Shown piece after piece: positions 1 to 7,750 of a stretch of DNA of 64,000 nt (position 1 is its first letter; each line of letters begins with the position of its first letter). A model generated the notes under the pieces. It saw only the letters and a program-made list of their open reading frames with translations. It was not told the DNA's origin and made no database searches. The stretch is from Verrucomicrobiota bacterium (GTDB lineage Bacteria > Verrucomicrobiota > Verrucomicrobiia > CAIQCK01): the NCBI GenBank assembly GCA_016235595.1, contig JACRJX010000015.1, forward strand, positions 124,001 through 188,000. The letters run 5' to 3'. The translations under genes and the position numbers were made by a program.

Positions 1-1
1 A

Positions 2-562
2 CACCAGGGATTGGCGGGAACGGATGCCGTGTTCTTCAACTCCGCAGGCGGGTTGCGCGACGGCAAAGGCTCGCTCTACGAGGGCGGCATTCGCGAGCCG
101 TTCATCGTGCGCTGGCGCGGGCACATCGCCGCTGGTGCGACCTGCGAGCGCGTGATTGCCTTCGAAGACGTGATGCCGACATTCATGGAGTTGGCGGAGG
201 CAAAGGATGCAACGCCGAGAAATCTCGACGGCATCAGCTTCGCGCCGACGTTGCTCGGCAAGAAGCAAGAGCCGCGACCGTTTCTTTACCGCGAGTTCCC
301 CGGCTACGGCGGCCAGCAGTGTCTGCGTGTCGGCGACTGGAAGATTATCCGGCAGAACCTGATGCCGAGGGGCAGGGGCAAGAAGGCGCGGGCGACTCCA
401 AGCATCGAGCTTTACAACCTGAAAGATGACATCGCCGAGACCAAGGACGTTGCCGCGCAACATGCCGACATCGTCGCGAAGTTTGAAACGATCATGCGCG
501 AGCAACACACGCCGTCGTCGGTGTTCCCGTTTCCGGCGCTCGATGCGCTCGCTGCCAAGTGA
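2..562 (+). CDS. Sulfatase, C-terminal part (cut by window start)
   Basis: This is the 3' part of a type I sulfatase (alkaline phosphatase superfamily). The frame is open from the first bases, so the start and the catalytic C-x-P-S-R motif lie outside the window. The visible part has the usual late-core block SLYEGGIREPFIVRWRG, where these enzymes position the substrate sulfate, then the small C-terminal subdomain with LYNLKDDIAETKD, a typical sulfatase ending (compare LYDVRSDISETKE in the sulfatase at 1456). It lies 14 bases upstream of the FAH-like gene and probably shares its transcript. The substrate cannot be told, but two more sulfatases follow, which suggests sulfated polysaccharide breakdown in the periplasm. 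Confidence 0.9.
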   Translation, partial: HQGLAGTDAVFFNSAGGLRDGKGSLYEGGIREPFIVRWRGHIAAGATCERVIAFEDVMPTFMELAEAKDATPRNLDGISFAPTLLGKKQEPRPFLYREFPGYGGQQCLRVGDWKIIRQNLMPRGRGKKARATPSIELYNLKDDIAETKDVAAQHADIVAKFETIMREQHTPSSVFPFPALDALAAK

Positions 563-576
563 AAGGAAATCCAGCC

Positions 577-1431
577 ATGAGAATTGCATCCATGTTCCGC
601 AACCTGTTGGCGACCTCGCTGATTCTTGCTGCACTGGCGTCTGCCACCGCCGCCGAGCAGAAGGTCACGAAGTTCGTCCGCTTCCAGATCGACAAGACCA
701 TCGCCTATGGCGTGGTCGAAGGTGAGGTGATTTATGAAATCACCGGCAGCCTTTTCGGCGACTGGAAACGCACGGACAAGACGCATCCGCTCGCGAACGT
801 GAAATTGCTGCCGCCGACGCGGCCAAGCAAAGTGCTTGCGATGGCCGGCAACTACCGCAGTCATCATCGGAATCAGGTTGTAAGTCCGAAGTTCGAGGTG
901 CCGCAGTTGTTCCTCAAGCCACCTTCCTGCCTCCTGCCGCACGGCGCGGCCATCGTCATCCCCAAGGGCGTCACAAACGTGCATCACGAGGGCGAACTGG
1001 TGGTGGTCATAGGCAAACGGGCGCGGAACGTGTCCAAGGAGAAGGCGCTTGATTATGTCTTCGGTGTGACGTGCGGCAATGACATCAGCGCGCGCGACTG
1101 GCAGAAGAACGACGTGCAATGGTGGCGGGCCAAGGGCAGCGACACGTTTGGTCCATGCGGGCCGTTTGTCGTGTCCGGGCTGAACTACGGCGACCTCGAC
1201 CTGCAGATGCGCGTCAACGGCGAGGTCAAGCAGCACCAACGCACCTGCGACCTCATCCACAATGTCGCCGCGATCGTCAGTTTCGCCAGCGGTCACATGA
1301 CACTGGAACCGGGTGACCTCATCTACACCGGCACGCCCGGTGAGACCACGGAGATCAAGCCCGGCGACGTCTGCGAGGTGGAAATTGAAGGCGTCGGCGT
1401 GTTGCGGAACAAGGTCGTCGCCGGGCGGTAG
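577..1431 (+). CDS. Exported fumarylacetoacetate hydrolase family protein
   Basis: FAH-family proteins cleave or decarboxylate beta-diketo or 2-oxo acids using a divalent metal. The family signature is clear: metal-site acidic pair in HHEGELVVVIGK, then CGNDISARDWQ, GSDTFGPCGPF and the late block LEPGDLIYTGTPGE. The start at 577 is chosen because AAAGGA lies just upstream and it gives an N-terminal signal peptide (hydrophobic LLATSLILAALASATAAEQ, about residues 10-28). Starting at GTG 559 would add six residues. FAH proteins are normally cytoplasmic, so a Sec signal is unusual, although similar exported forms occur beside sulfatases in PVC bacteria. It sits between two sulfatase genes and is probably cotranscribed with them. 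The substrate is unknown. Confidence 0.85.
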   Translation: MRIASMFRNLLATSLILAALASATAAEQKVTKFVRFQIDKTIAYGVVEGEVIYEITGSLFGDWKRTDKTHPLANVKLLPPTRPSKVLAMAGNYRSHHRNQVVSPKFEVPQLFLKPPSCLLPHGAAIVIPKGVTNVHHEGELVVVIGKRARNVSKEKALDYVFGVTCGNDISARDWQKNDVQWWRAKGSDTFGPCGPFVVSGLNYGDLDLQMRVNGEVKQHQRTCDLIHNVAAIVSFASGHMTLEPGDLIYTGTPGETTEIKPGDVCEVEIEGVGVLRNKVVAGR

Positions 1432-1455
1432 CCATCGCGCAGCAAAGGCATCCCG

Positions 1456-2937
1456 ATGACTCCTCATGCGTGTCATTCGCGCCGTTCGCGGACTGCAATC
1501 AGACTGATGTTCGCGGTTGCGGCGTTGTCCGCTATGGGTTGCATCGCCAACGCCGGAGAAACCGCCGCTGCCAGACCCAACATTATCTTCATCCTCCTGG
1601 ACAACCTCGGCTATGGCGACGTTGGCTGCTACGGTTCGAAACTCCATCGCACGCCGCATGTGGATCGCATGGCGGCGGAAGGCTTGCGGCTGACCAGCTT
1701 CTACAGCGCCAGCGGCGTCTGCACGCCGTCGCGCACGGCGTTGATGACCGGTTGCTATCCGCTCCGTGTCAACATGCACGTCAGTGGCAGCGGCACGCCG
1801 GTGCTGCGTGTCATGGACAAGAAAGGGCTGAACCCGTCCGAGATCACCATCGCCAAGGCGCTCAAGGGGTGCGGTTACACCACGATGTGTATCGGCAAAT
1901 GGCACCTCGGTGACCAGCCGCCGTTCCTGCCGACGAAGCACGGCTTCGACCGTTTCTTTGGCATCCCTTACAGCGACGACATGACGCCGTCGAAGAACTT
2001 CCCAAACTGGCCGCCGCTGCCGTTGATGCGCCAGGAGAAAGTCATCGAAGCGCCCGTGGACCGCGATTACCTCACGAAGCGTTACACGGAGGAAACCGTG
2101 CGCTTTCTCACTGAGAACAAAGACCGGCCGTTCTTTCTTTACCTGTCCCATGCGATGCCCGGCAGCACGGCGCGGCCATTCGCCAGCCCGGCGTTTCAAG
2201 GCAAGTCCAGAAACGGCCCCTACGGTGACAGCGTCGAGGAACTCGACGAGTCCACCGGCCAAATCCTCGCCGCGCTCAAGAAGCTTGGCCTCGACGAGAG
2301 GACACTCGTGGTCTGGACGTCAGACAACGGCGCGGTGCGCCGCAATCCACCGCAGGGCAGCAACGCGCCGCTCAAGGGCTGGGGCTACGACACTTCCGAG
2401 GGTGCGATGCGGATGCCGTGTGTCGTGCGCTGGCCCGGGAAGGTTCCTGCTGGCAAGGTGTGTGACGAACTCTGCGCAATGATGGATTGGCTGCCGACGT
2501 TCGCGAAGCTCGCCGGCGGTGAACCGCCGAAGGACCGCGCCATTGACGGCCACGACATCCGGCCATTGCTCTTCGGCGAGCCGGGCGCGAAATCGCGCTA
2601 TGACGAGACCGGTTTCTTCTATTACATGATGGACCAGTTGCAAGCCGTGCGCGCAGGCCCGTGGAAACTCTACCTGCCGATGGAGAACAAGCTCATGAGC
2701 CTGCGGCGAAATCAGGGGAAGTTTCCCGCGATGCTCTACGATGTGCGCAGCGACATCAGCGAGACGAAGGAGGTTTCTGCCGGGCATCCGGATGTTGTCG
2801 CGCGGCTCATCGTGCTGGCCGACAAAGCGCGCGAAGACCTCGGCGATCTCAACTGCCCCGGCAAGGGCCAACGTCCCGCCGGCCATGTTGAGAATCCCCA
2901 GCCCCAAGTGCTCGCGCTACCGGCGCATCGCAATTAA
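1456..2937 (+). CDS. Secreted arylsulfatase-type sulfatase
   Basis: A full-length type I sulfatase of 493 residues. It has an N-terminal signal peptide (about 1-33, ending near ANAGE) and the formylglycine site C89-T-P-S-R93. GKWHLGDQP and WTSDNGAV supply further active-site and calcium-site residues. The first metal motif reads LLDNLGYGD, so the usual Asp-Asp pair is Asp49-Asn50. Activity needs formylglycine formation at C89 by an FGE encoded elsewhere, because the FGE-fold protein in this window lacks the copper-binding cysteines. It follows the FAH-like gene by 24 bases in an apparent sulfatase operon. Substrate class is not assignable; the CTPSRTALMTG block is common among PVC enzymes. 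Confidence 0.93.
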   Translation: MTPHACHSRRSRTAIRLMFAVAALSAMGCIANAGETAAARPNIIFILLDNLGYGDVGCYGSKLHRTPHVDRMAAEGLRLTSFYSASGVCTPSRTALMTGCYPLRVNMHVSGSGTPVLRVMDKKGLNPSEITIAKALKGCGYTTMCIGKWHLGDQPPFLPTKHGFDRFFGIPYSDDMTPSKNFPNWPPLPLMRQEKVIEAPVDRDYLTKRYTEETVRFLTENKDRPFFLYLSHAMPGSTARPFASPAFQGKSRNGPYGDSVEELDESTGQILAALKKLGLDERTLVVWTSDNGAVRRNPPQGSNAPLKGWGYDTSEGAMRMPCVVRWPGKVPAGKVCDELCAMMDWLPTFAKLAGGEPPKDRAIDGHDIRPLLFGEPGAKSRYDETGFFYYMMDQLQAVRAGPWKLYLPMENKLMSLRRNQGKFPAMLYDVRSDISETKEVSAGHPDVVARLIVLADKAREDLGDLNCPGKGQRPAGHVENPQPQVLALPAHRN

Positions 2938-2977
2938 CAGGGTGGCCTGTCGGGCAGGGCGGTAGTAAACTACCCCC

Positions 2978-4483
2978 ATGAGCAACGTGTTTCGATTCTC
3001 GCTGGCCCTTGTGGCGTGTTTTCTTGGCGTCGTTTCGACGGAACGCGCATTCGCCGCCGGTCAGTCGCCGCAGCCCAATGTCCTCTTCGTCCTCTGCGAT
3101 GATCTGCGATGGGATTGCCTCGGCTGCGCCGGCCATCCGTGCCTGAAGACGCCGAACATCGACCGGCTTGCCGCCGAGGGCGTGCGGTTCCAGAACGCGT
3201 TTTGCACCACGTCGCTCTGCTCGCCAAGCCGGGCTTCGATCCTCAGCGGCGTCTATGCGCACCGTCACGGCGTCGTGAACAACTTCACCGAGTATCCGAC
3301 CAGCTTCGTCAGTTTTCCGATGCGCCTTCAGGCCGCCGGTTACGACACCGCCTACATCGGCAAATGGCACATGGGCGAGGACAACGACGCGCCGCGGCCC
3401 GGCTTCAACTGGTTCGTGACGCACAAGGGGCAGGGGAAGTATTTCGACACGGAGTTTTGTATCAACGGCCTGCGCCGCGAGACGCCGAAGGGCTACTACA
3501 CGCACGTCGTTACTGACATGGCGCTCGACTGGCTCAAGCGGCCGCACGACGGCAAACCGTGGATGCTCATGCTCGGCCATAAGGCGCCGCATAGTTTTTA
3601 TTTTCCCGAGTCGAAATACTCCAACGCCTTCGCCAACGTGGAGGTGAAGTATCCCGACACGGCGTTCCACCTCGACGGCCAGCCGGCGTGGATCAAGGAG
3701 CGGCTCTACACCTGGCACGGCATCTACGGGCCGCTGTTCGAGTGGCGGAAAAAGTTCCCCAACGACCGGCCGGAGGCGGTGAAGGACTTTGCCGCCATGA
3801 CACGCGCCTATTGGGCCACGATCCTCTCGGTGGATGATAGCGTCGGCCGGCTCGCGCAATTCCTCCGGGACAGCGGCCAACTCGACAACACGCTTGTTGT
3901 TTTCATGGGTGACAACGGCCTGCTCAACGGCGAGCACGGCATGGTGGATAAACGCACGATGCATGAGCCGAGCATTCGTATCCCGCTCATCGCGCGCTAT
4001 CCGAAGTCGCTGCCGCCGGGCCGCGTCGTCCAGCAACAGACACTGACCGTGGACGTCGCGCCGAGCATCCTGGAACTCTGCGGCGCGCCGCCGCTGAAGA
4101 ACATCCACGGGCGGTCGTGGGTGAAACTGGTCCGCGACGGCGACCCGGCGTGGCGCAAGTCGTGGTTCTACGAATACAACTACGAGAAGCAATTTCCCTA
4201 CACGCCGAACGTCCGCGGCGTCCGCGCCGACGGCTGGAAATACATCCATTACCCGCACGGCGACGGCGCTCCCGACCGTCACATGGCGGAACTCTACAAC
4301 CTGGCGAACGATCCCGACGAACGCCACAACCTCATCGCCGACCCCGCGAGTGCGAAGAAGCTCAAGGAGCTTCAAGCCGAACTCGTGCGACTGATGAAGG
4401 CAACCGGCCTTACTGCAAAGACCGACAAGATGCCGCTCGACGAAGGCGTAAAACAAGCGTTACCCGACCAGAAGATTCGGTGA
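2978..4483 (+). CDS. Secreted sulfatase, GlcNAc-6-sulfatase-like
   Basis: A 501-residue sulfatase with a signal peptide (about 1-27), an intact metal pair (D41-D42 in VLCDDLRWD) and the modification site C81-S-P-S-R85. [27 protein letters not shown] and [14 protein letters not shown] resemble the N-acetylglucosamine-6-sulfatase/mucin-desulfating branch more than the arylsulfatase branch of the gene at 1456. That points to sulfated glycosaminoglycan or mucin-like substrates. The branch call is from memory and moderate; the sulfatase call is firm. It lies 40 bases downstream of the previous sulfatase, in the same direction, and the next 250 bases hold no convincing gene. Confidence 0.93.
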   Translation: MSNVFRFSLALVACFLGVVSTERAFAAGQSPQPNVLFVLCDDLRWDCLGCAGHPCLKTPNIDRLAAEGVRFQNAFCTTSLCSPSRASILSGVYAHRHGVVNNFTEYPTSFVSFPMRLQAAGYDTAYIGKWHMGEDNDAPRPGFNWFVTHKGQGKYFDTEFCINGLRRETPKGYYTHVVTDMALDWLKRPHDGKPWMLMLGHKAPHSFYFPESKYSNAFANVEVKYPDTAFHLDGQPAWIKERLYTWHGIYGPLFEWRKKFPNDRPEAVKDFAAMTRAYWATILSVDDSVGRLAQFLRDSGQLDNTLVVFMGDNGLLNGEHGMVDKRTMHEPSIRIPLIARYPKSLPPGRVVQQQTLTVDVAPSILELCGAPPLKNIHGRSWVKLVRDGDPAWRKSWFYEYNYEKQFPYTPNVRGVRADGWKYIHYPHGDGAPDRHMAELYNLANDPDERHNLIADPASAKKLKELQAELVRLMKATGLTAKTDKMPLDEGVKQALPDQKIR

Positions 4484-4731
4484 GCATTCCGTGAATCCTC
4501 TGCGTTCACGCCAAAGACACCGTCAGAGGTTTCCACAACTACGCTTGAAGCGAACTTGACTGTTTTTGAAACAAACGGAGTCTCGTTGGAAGCCCACCTG
4601 CGCACTCCTGCGGCGTTGTAAGTCTTGTTTTTGACGGTGGTTCGATGGTTTCAAGCCCGGAAAGCATTCTTGACAGTTTCGGAGGCTGGATGGATAAACC
4701 TCGTCAGGGTAGCCAAAGAAAGGAGCCGTTT

Positions 4732-4914
4732 ATGTCGTTCAACCCTGCCATACCGACTGTGGGCACCGACCTTCTGACAGGCATGCCGATCAGTTTCCTC
4801 CACGTGGACGCCGCCGGCAACGTCAGCGCGACAATTCTCCCGCCCACGAGCGACCCACACGTGGCCGGCGCCATCTGGAACGACAACGGCGTGTTGAGCT
4901 TGTCGAATAGATGA
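4732..4914 (+). CDS. Small hypothetical protein upstream of TIR genes
   Basis: A 60-residue ORF starting at ATG 4732, preceded at ideal distance by the strong ribosome site AAAGAAAGGAG (about 4715-4725). The product starts MSFNPAIPTVGTDLLTGMPI, has no signal peptide or membrane segment, and ends AGAIWNDNGVLSLSNR. That ending reminds me of short phage structural or hypothetical proteins, but I do not recognise a family. It stops 38 bases before the first pentapeptide-TIR gene, so it may be the first gene of that cassette. The good Shine-Dalgarno sequence is the main reason to accept it. Its function is unknown. Confidence 0.45.
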   Translation: MSFNPAIPTVGTDLLTGMPISFLHVDAAGNVSATILPPTSDPHVAGAIWNDNGVLSLSNR

Positions 4915-4952
4915 TGTGGGCCGTGTCCCCGACGCGGCGAAACAGGAACCTT

Positions 4953-5927
4953 ATGGCCAACCCGGAACATCTCAAAATCCTCAAACAGGGCTTCAAGGTT
5001 TGGAACAGGTGGAGAGACGAGCACCATGGGATGAAACCAGACCTGATCGAAGCCGATCTCCGCGGTGCAGACCTTCGTCGCGTGAACCTCAGTGGCGCGG
5101 ACCTTACAGGCTCGGATCTTAGTGATGCAGACCTCAGCCAAGCGTTTCTCGGTGCTGCACTTGTTTTTGCCGCGAACCTCCGCGGCGCGAATATGCGCCG
5201 CGCGAACCTTATCTACGCCAACCTCAAAGGCGCCGTGCTCAGCGGCGCTAATCTCAGCGAAGTCATACTAGGGGGCACCGTCTTTGCTGGCAATGACCTG
5301 AGCGACGTGAAGGGTTTGGAGGATGCAAAACACCTTTACGCGTCCACAATTGGCATTGACACCCTCTACCAATCGGGCGGGAAAATTCCAAATGTGTTTC
5401 TGCGCGAGGCAGGCGTGCCAGATGCATTCGTTGAGTATACGCGTGCGCTGTTCAACGATGAGCAGGCCATTCAATTCTATTCCTGCTTTATTAGCTACAG
5501 TACGAATGATGAGGATTTTGCCCGGCGGCTGCGCTCGCGATTGCACGATGAACATGTGCGCGTGTGGTTTGCACCCGAAGACATGGAGGGCGGCCGCAAG
5601 TTGGTGGAGCAGATTGAAGAGGCGATCTGCGTCTATGACAAGTTGCTGGTGGTGTTGTCCGATCACAGCATCGTGAGTGAGTGGGTGAAGACGGAAATCC
5701 GCCGAGCTTGCAAGGCCGAGGTGAAAGAGAAGCGGCGCAAGCTTTTCCCCATTGCCTTGGTGGATCACGAGACGCTCAAAGGTTGGGAGTTCTTCGATGC
5801 CGACTTGGGCAAGGATTTGGCAGCGGAGGTGCGCGAGTACTACATCCCCGGCTTCCAGAACTGGAAAGACCACGATGCGTTCGAGAAAGCGTTCAAGAAG
5901 CTGCTCGAAGCCCTGAAGACGGAATGA
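4953..5927 (+). CDS. Pentapeptide-repeat/TIR domain protein, copy 1
   Basis: A 324-residue cytoplasmic protein. Residues 1-29 form a short helix-like leader with VWNRWRDEH. Residues 30-114 hold about 17 A(D/N)LxG pentapeptide repeats, a right-handed beta-helix. Residues 115-174 form a conserved linker (VKGLEDAKHL, IGIDTLYQSGGKIP). Residues 175-324 form a TIR domain starting FYSCFISYSTNDEDF. The BB loop is WFAPEDMEGG with its proline (P208), and SEWVKTE supplies a W-x-x-x-E motif (W244, E248), where bacterial TIR NADases carry the catalytic glutamate. The start at 4953 is chosen because its context matches that of copy 2. Bacterial TIR domains often consume NAD+ or make cyclic-ADP-ribose-like signals in antiphage defence; whether this one does is inference. 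Confidence 0.88.
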   Translation: MANPEHLKILKQGFKVWNRWRDEHHGMKPDLIEADLRGADLRRVNLSGADLTGSDLSDADLSQAFLGAALVFAANLRGANMRRANLIYANLKGAVLSGANLSEVILGGTVFAGNDLSDVKGLEDAKHLYASTIGIDTLYQSGGKIPNVFLREAGVPDAFVEYTRALFNDEQAIQFYSCFISYSTNDEDFARRLRSRLHDEHVRVWFAPEDMEGGRKLVEQIEEAICVYDKLLVVLSDHSIVSEWVKTEIRRACKAEVKEKRRKLFPIALVDHETLKGWEFFDADLGKDLAAEVREYYIPGFQNWKDHDAFEKAFKKLLEALKTE

Positions 5928-5978
5928 TGAACGGGAGCACCCGGCGGTCACAGGTCGTCGTTACAACATAGGAATCTT

Positions 5979-7262
5979 ATGGCTGACCCGGAACATCTCA
6001 AGATTCTCCAACAAAGTGTCGAGGCATGGACCAAATGGAGAGCAGAGCATCCCGAGCATCCGGTTAGCACGAGCAAACATCTGGTTGTTCAAGTGTGGAA
6101 TACATGGCGACGTGAGCACCCTGAGATTAGGCCGGACTTGCGTGGCGCAGACCTTGTCGGCGCGCGCATTAGCGAAATTGACTTCAATGGGGTGAACCTC
6201 CGGGAAGCGGATCTCCGTGACGCAAGTCTCATTAACGCAGACCTCGCCGACGCCGATCTCTTTGGAGCAAATCTCGTCGGTGCGAATCTTACCACCGCAA
6301 ACCTGCATGGTGCGAACCTGCGCGGCGCAAAACTCGCCCATGCGACATTAAGCCGGGCAAGCCTTGGTAACGCGGACCTTAGCAATGCAGACTTGGGAAA
6401 CGCAGATCTTATCAGCACGAACTTGCGCGGCGCGAAGCTCATTGGCGCGAACCTGAGCGGAGCGCACCTAAGCGAAGCGAGCCTCTTTGGGGCGGATCTC
6501 TTCGGTGCGGACCTGCATTGCGCGGATATGCGCGGCGCGGATTTGCGTGGTGCCAAGCTCTTCAGCGCCAACCTCATCGAAACAAAACTAAGCGATGCCC
6601 GGCTAGGGGAAACGGTATTTGCTGGCAGTGACTTGAGCGCTGCAAAAGGGCTGGAGAAGGTTAAACACCTTGCGCCTTCCAGCATTGGCGTTGATACGCT
6701 GTACGTATCCGCCGGCAAGATTCCAGATGAGTTTCTAAGAGGGGTGGGCATTCCCGATGTCTTCATCGAGTACACTCGCGCTCTGTTTGGGCGTGAACCT
6801 GCCATCCAATTCTATTCGTGTTTCATCAGCTATAGTACGCATGACGAGGAATTCGCCCGGAGGCTTCATTCGCGATTGCGCGATGAGCATGTGCGTGTCT
6901 GGTTTGCGTTGGAGGACATGGAGGGTGGAAAGAAACTTCATGAGCAGATTGATGAAGCGATCCGGGGGTATGACAAACTATTGGTGGTATTGTCGGAGCA
7001 AAGCATCGTGAGCGAGTGGGTGAGGACGGAAATCCGCCGAGCTTGCAAAGCCGAGGCAAAAGAGAAGCGGCGCAAGCTTTTCCCCGTCGCCTTGGTGGAT
7101 TACGAAACGCTCAAGGGTTGGGAGTTCTTCGACGCCGACTTGGGAAAGGACTTGGCGGCGGAAGTTCGTGAATACTACATCCCCGGCTTCCAGAACTGGA
7201 AAGACCACGACGCGTTTGAGGCTGCGTTCAAGAAGCTCCTCAAAGCCTTAAAGACGGAATGA
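5979..7262 (+). CDS. Pentapeptide-repeat/TIR domain protein, copy 2
   Basis: A 427-residue paralogue of the gene just upstream, which ends 51 bases before it. The leader helix motif occurs twice (AWTKWRAEHPE and VWNTWRREHPE). The pentapeptide region covers about residues 53-217, roughly 33 repeats against 17 in copy 1. The linker KGLEKVKHLAPSSIGVDTLY and the TIR domain (from residue 278, FYSCFISYSTHDEEF) match copy 1 closely, including SEWVRTE (W347, E351). One difference stands out: the BB loop reads WFALEDMEGG, with leucine at 311 where copy 1 has proline. The start regions share an AGGAA ribosome site and near-identical first codons, so the duplication included the translation signal. Confidence 0.88.
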   Translation: MADPEHLKILQQSVEAWTKWRAEHPEHPVSTSKHLVVQVWNTWRREHPEIRPDLRGADLVGARISEIDFNGVNLREADLRDASLINADLADADLFGANLVGANLTTANLHGANLRGAKLAHATLSRASLGNADLSNADLGNADLISTNLRGAKLIGANLSGAHLSEASLFGADLFGADLHCADMRGADLRGAKLFSANLIETKLSDARLGETVFAGSDLSAAKGLEKVKHLAPSSIGVDTLYVSAGKIPDEFLRGVGIPDVFIEYTRALFGREPAIQFYSCFISYSTHDEEFARRLHSRLRDEHVRVWFALEDMEGGKKLHEQIDEAIRGYDKLLVVLSEQSIVSEWVRTEIRRACKAEAKEKRRKLFPVALVDYETLKGWEFFDADLGKDLAAEVREYYIPGFQNWKDHDAFEAAFKKLLKALKTE

Positions 7263-7750
7263 ACCACCTCTGAAAGGCAGAATGGGCAAAGGGCGGACGC
7301 GGGTCAACGCGTGGATGGGGTCGCAGATTGGCGGTGTCCTAATCCGGCCACCTCAACGAGGTGGCGATCACTCAGCCCGGTGTTGGCCGGTCCCTACGGC
7401 CTACGCCGGGTATCCATCCCAAAACAAATCCTACCCCGAAGGAGGTTGAATCATCTTATCCGGCAACCGATGCACCTCTTTCAGAGATGTGCCTCTGTAG
7501 GATGGTTTTCCCGGCGTAGCCGCTGCGCGTCAACGCCGGGCTGAGTGATTGAATCCCGTTGGGATTAGTCCTGCGTCCGTCGCTCCGCTGCCAAACAACT
7601 GGAACAGCAAACGTCCACCAGAGGTGGCAGGAGGCTCGGCAAGTTGCGGGAGGACGCCGGGTATGTTATGGAGAGCGCACGATTTCAAAAAGGTTCTGGC
7701 GGCATGTGACTGCAACCGCACGCTGCCAATCGATACAACGTAATCTCATC
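7263..7750. repeat. Gene-free stretch with dispersed repeat element
   Basis: No convincing coding sequence. From about 7340 to 7600 the DNA is rich in short inverted repeats: GGCCACCTCAACGAGGTGGC near 7346, a CAGCCCGG/CCGGGTA pair around 7373-7411, and a CCCGGCGTAG/CAACGCCGGGCTGAG stretch near 7510-7545. It ends with GAATCCCGTTGGGAT at about 7551. A 30-base segment at 7550-7579 recurs with one mismatch at 8888-8917, and a third, partial copy lies at about 60213-60280. The pattern suggests a structured, mobile or RNA-forming intergenic repeat. No mobilising gene is nearby. Confidence 0.6.

Noticed and set aside
412-2262. Long minus-strand frames opposite real genes (also 2849-4456, 16802-18646, 20185-21483, 31304-34135, 51620-52804)
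   Set aside because: They mirror well-recognised plus-strand families and arise from high GC at third codon positions. Their products are Arg/His-rich without domains.
4953-7262. Qnr/MfpA-type gyrase-protecting pentapeptide proteins
   Set aside because: The fused linker and TIR domain indicate another role; gyrase protectors are pentapeptide-only proteins of about 200 residues.
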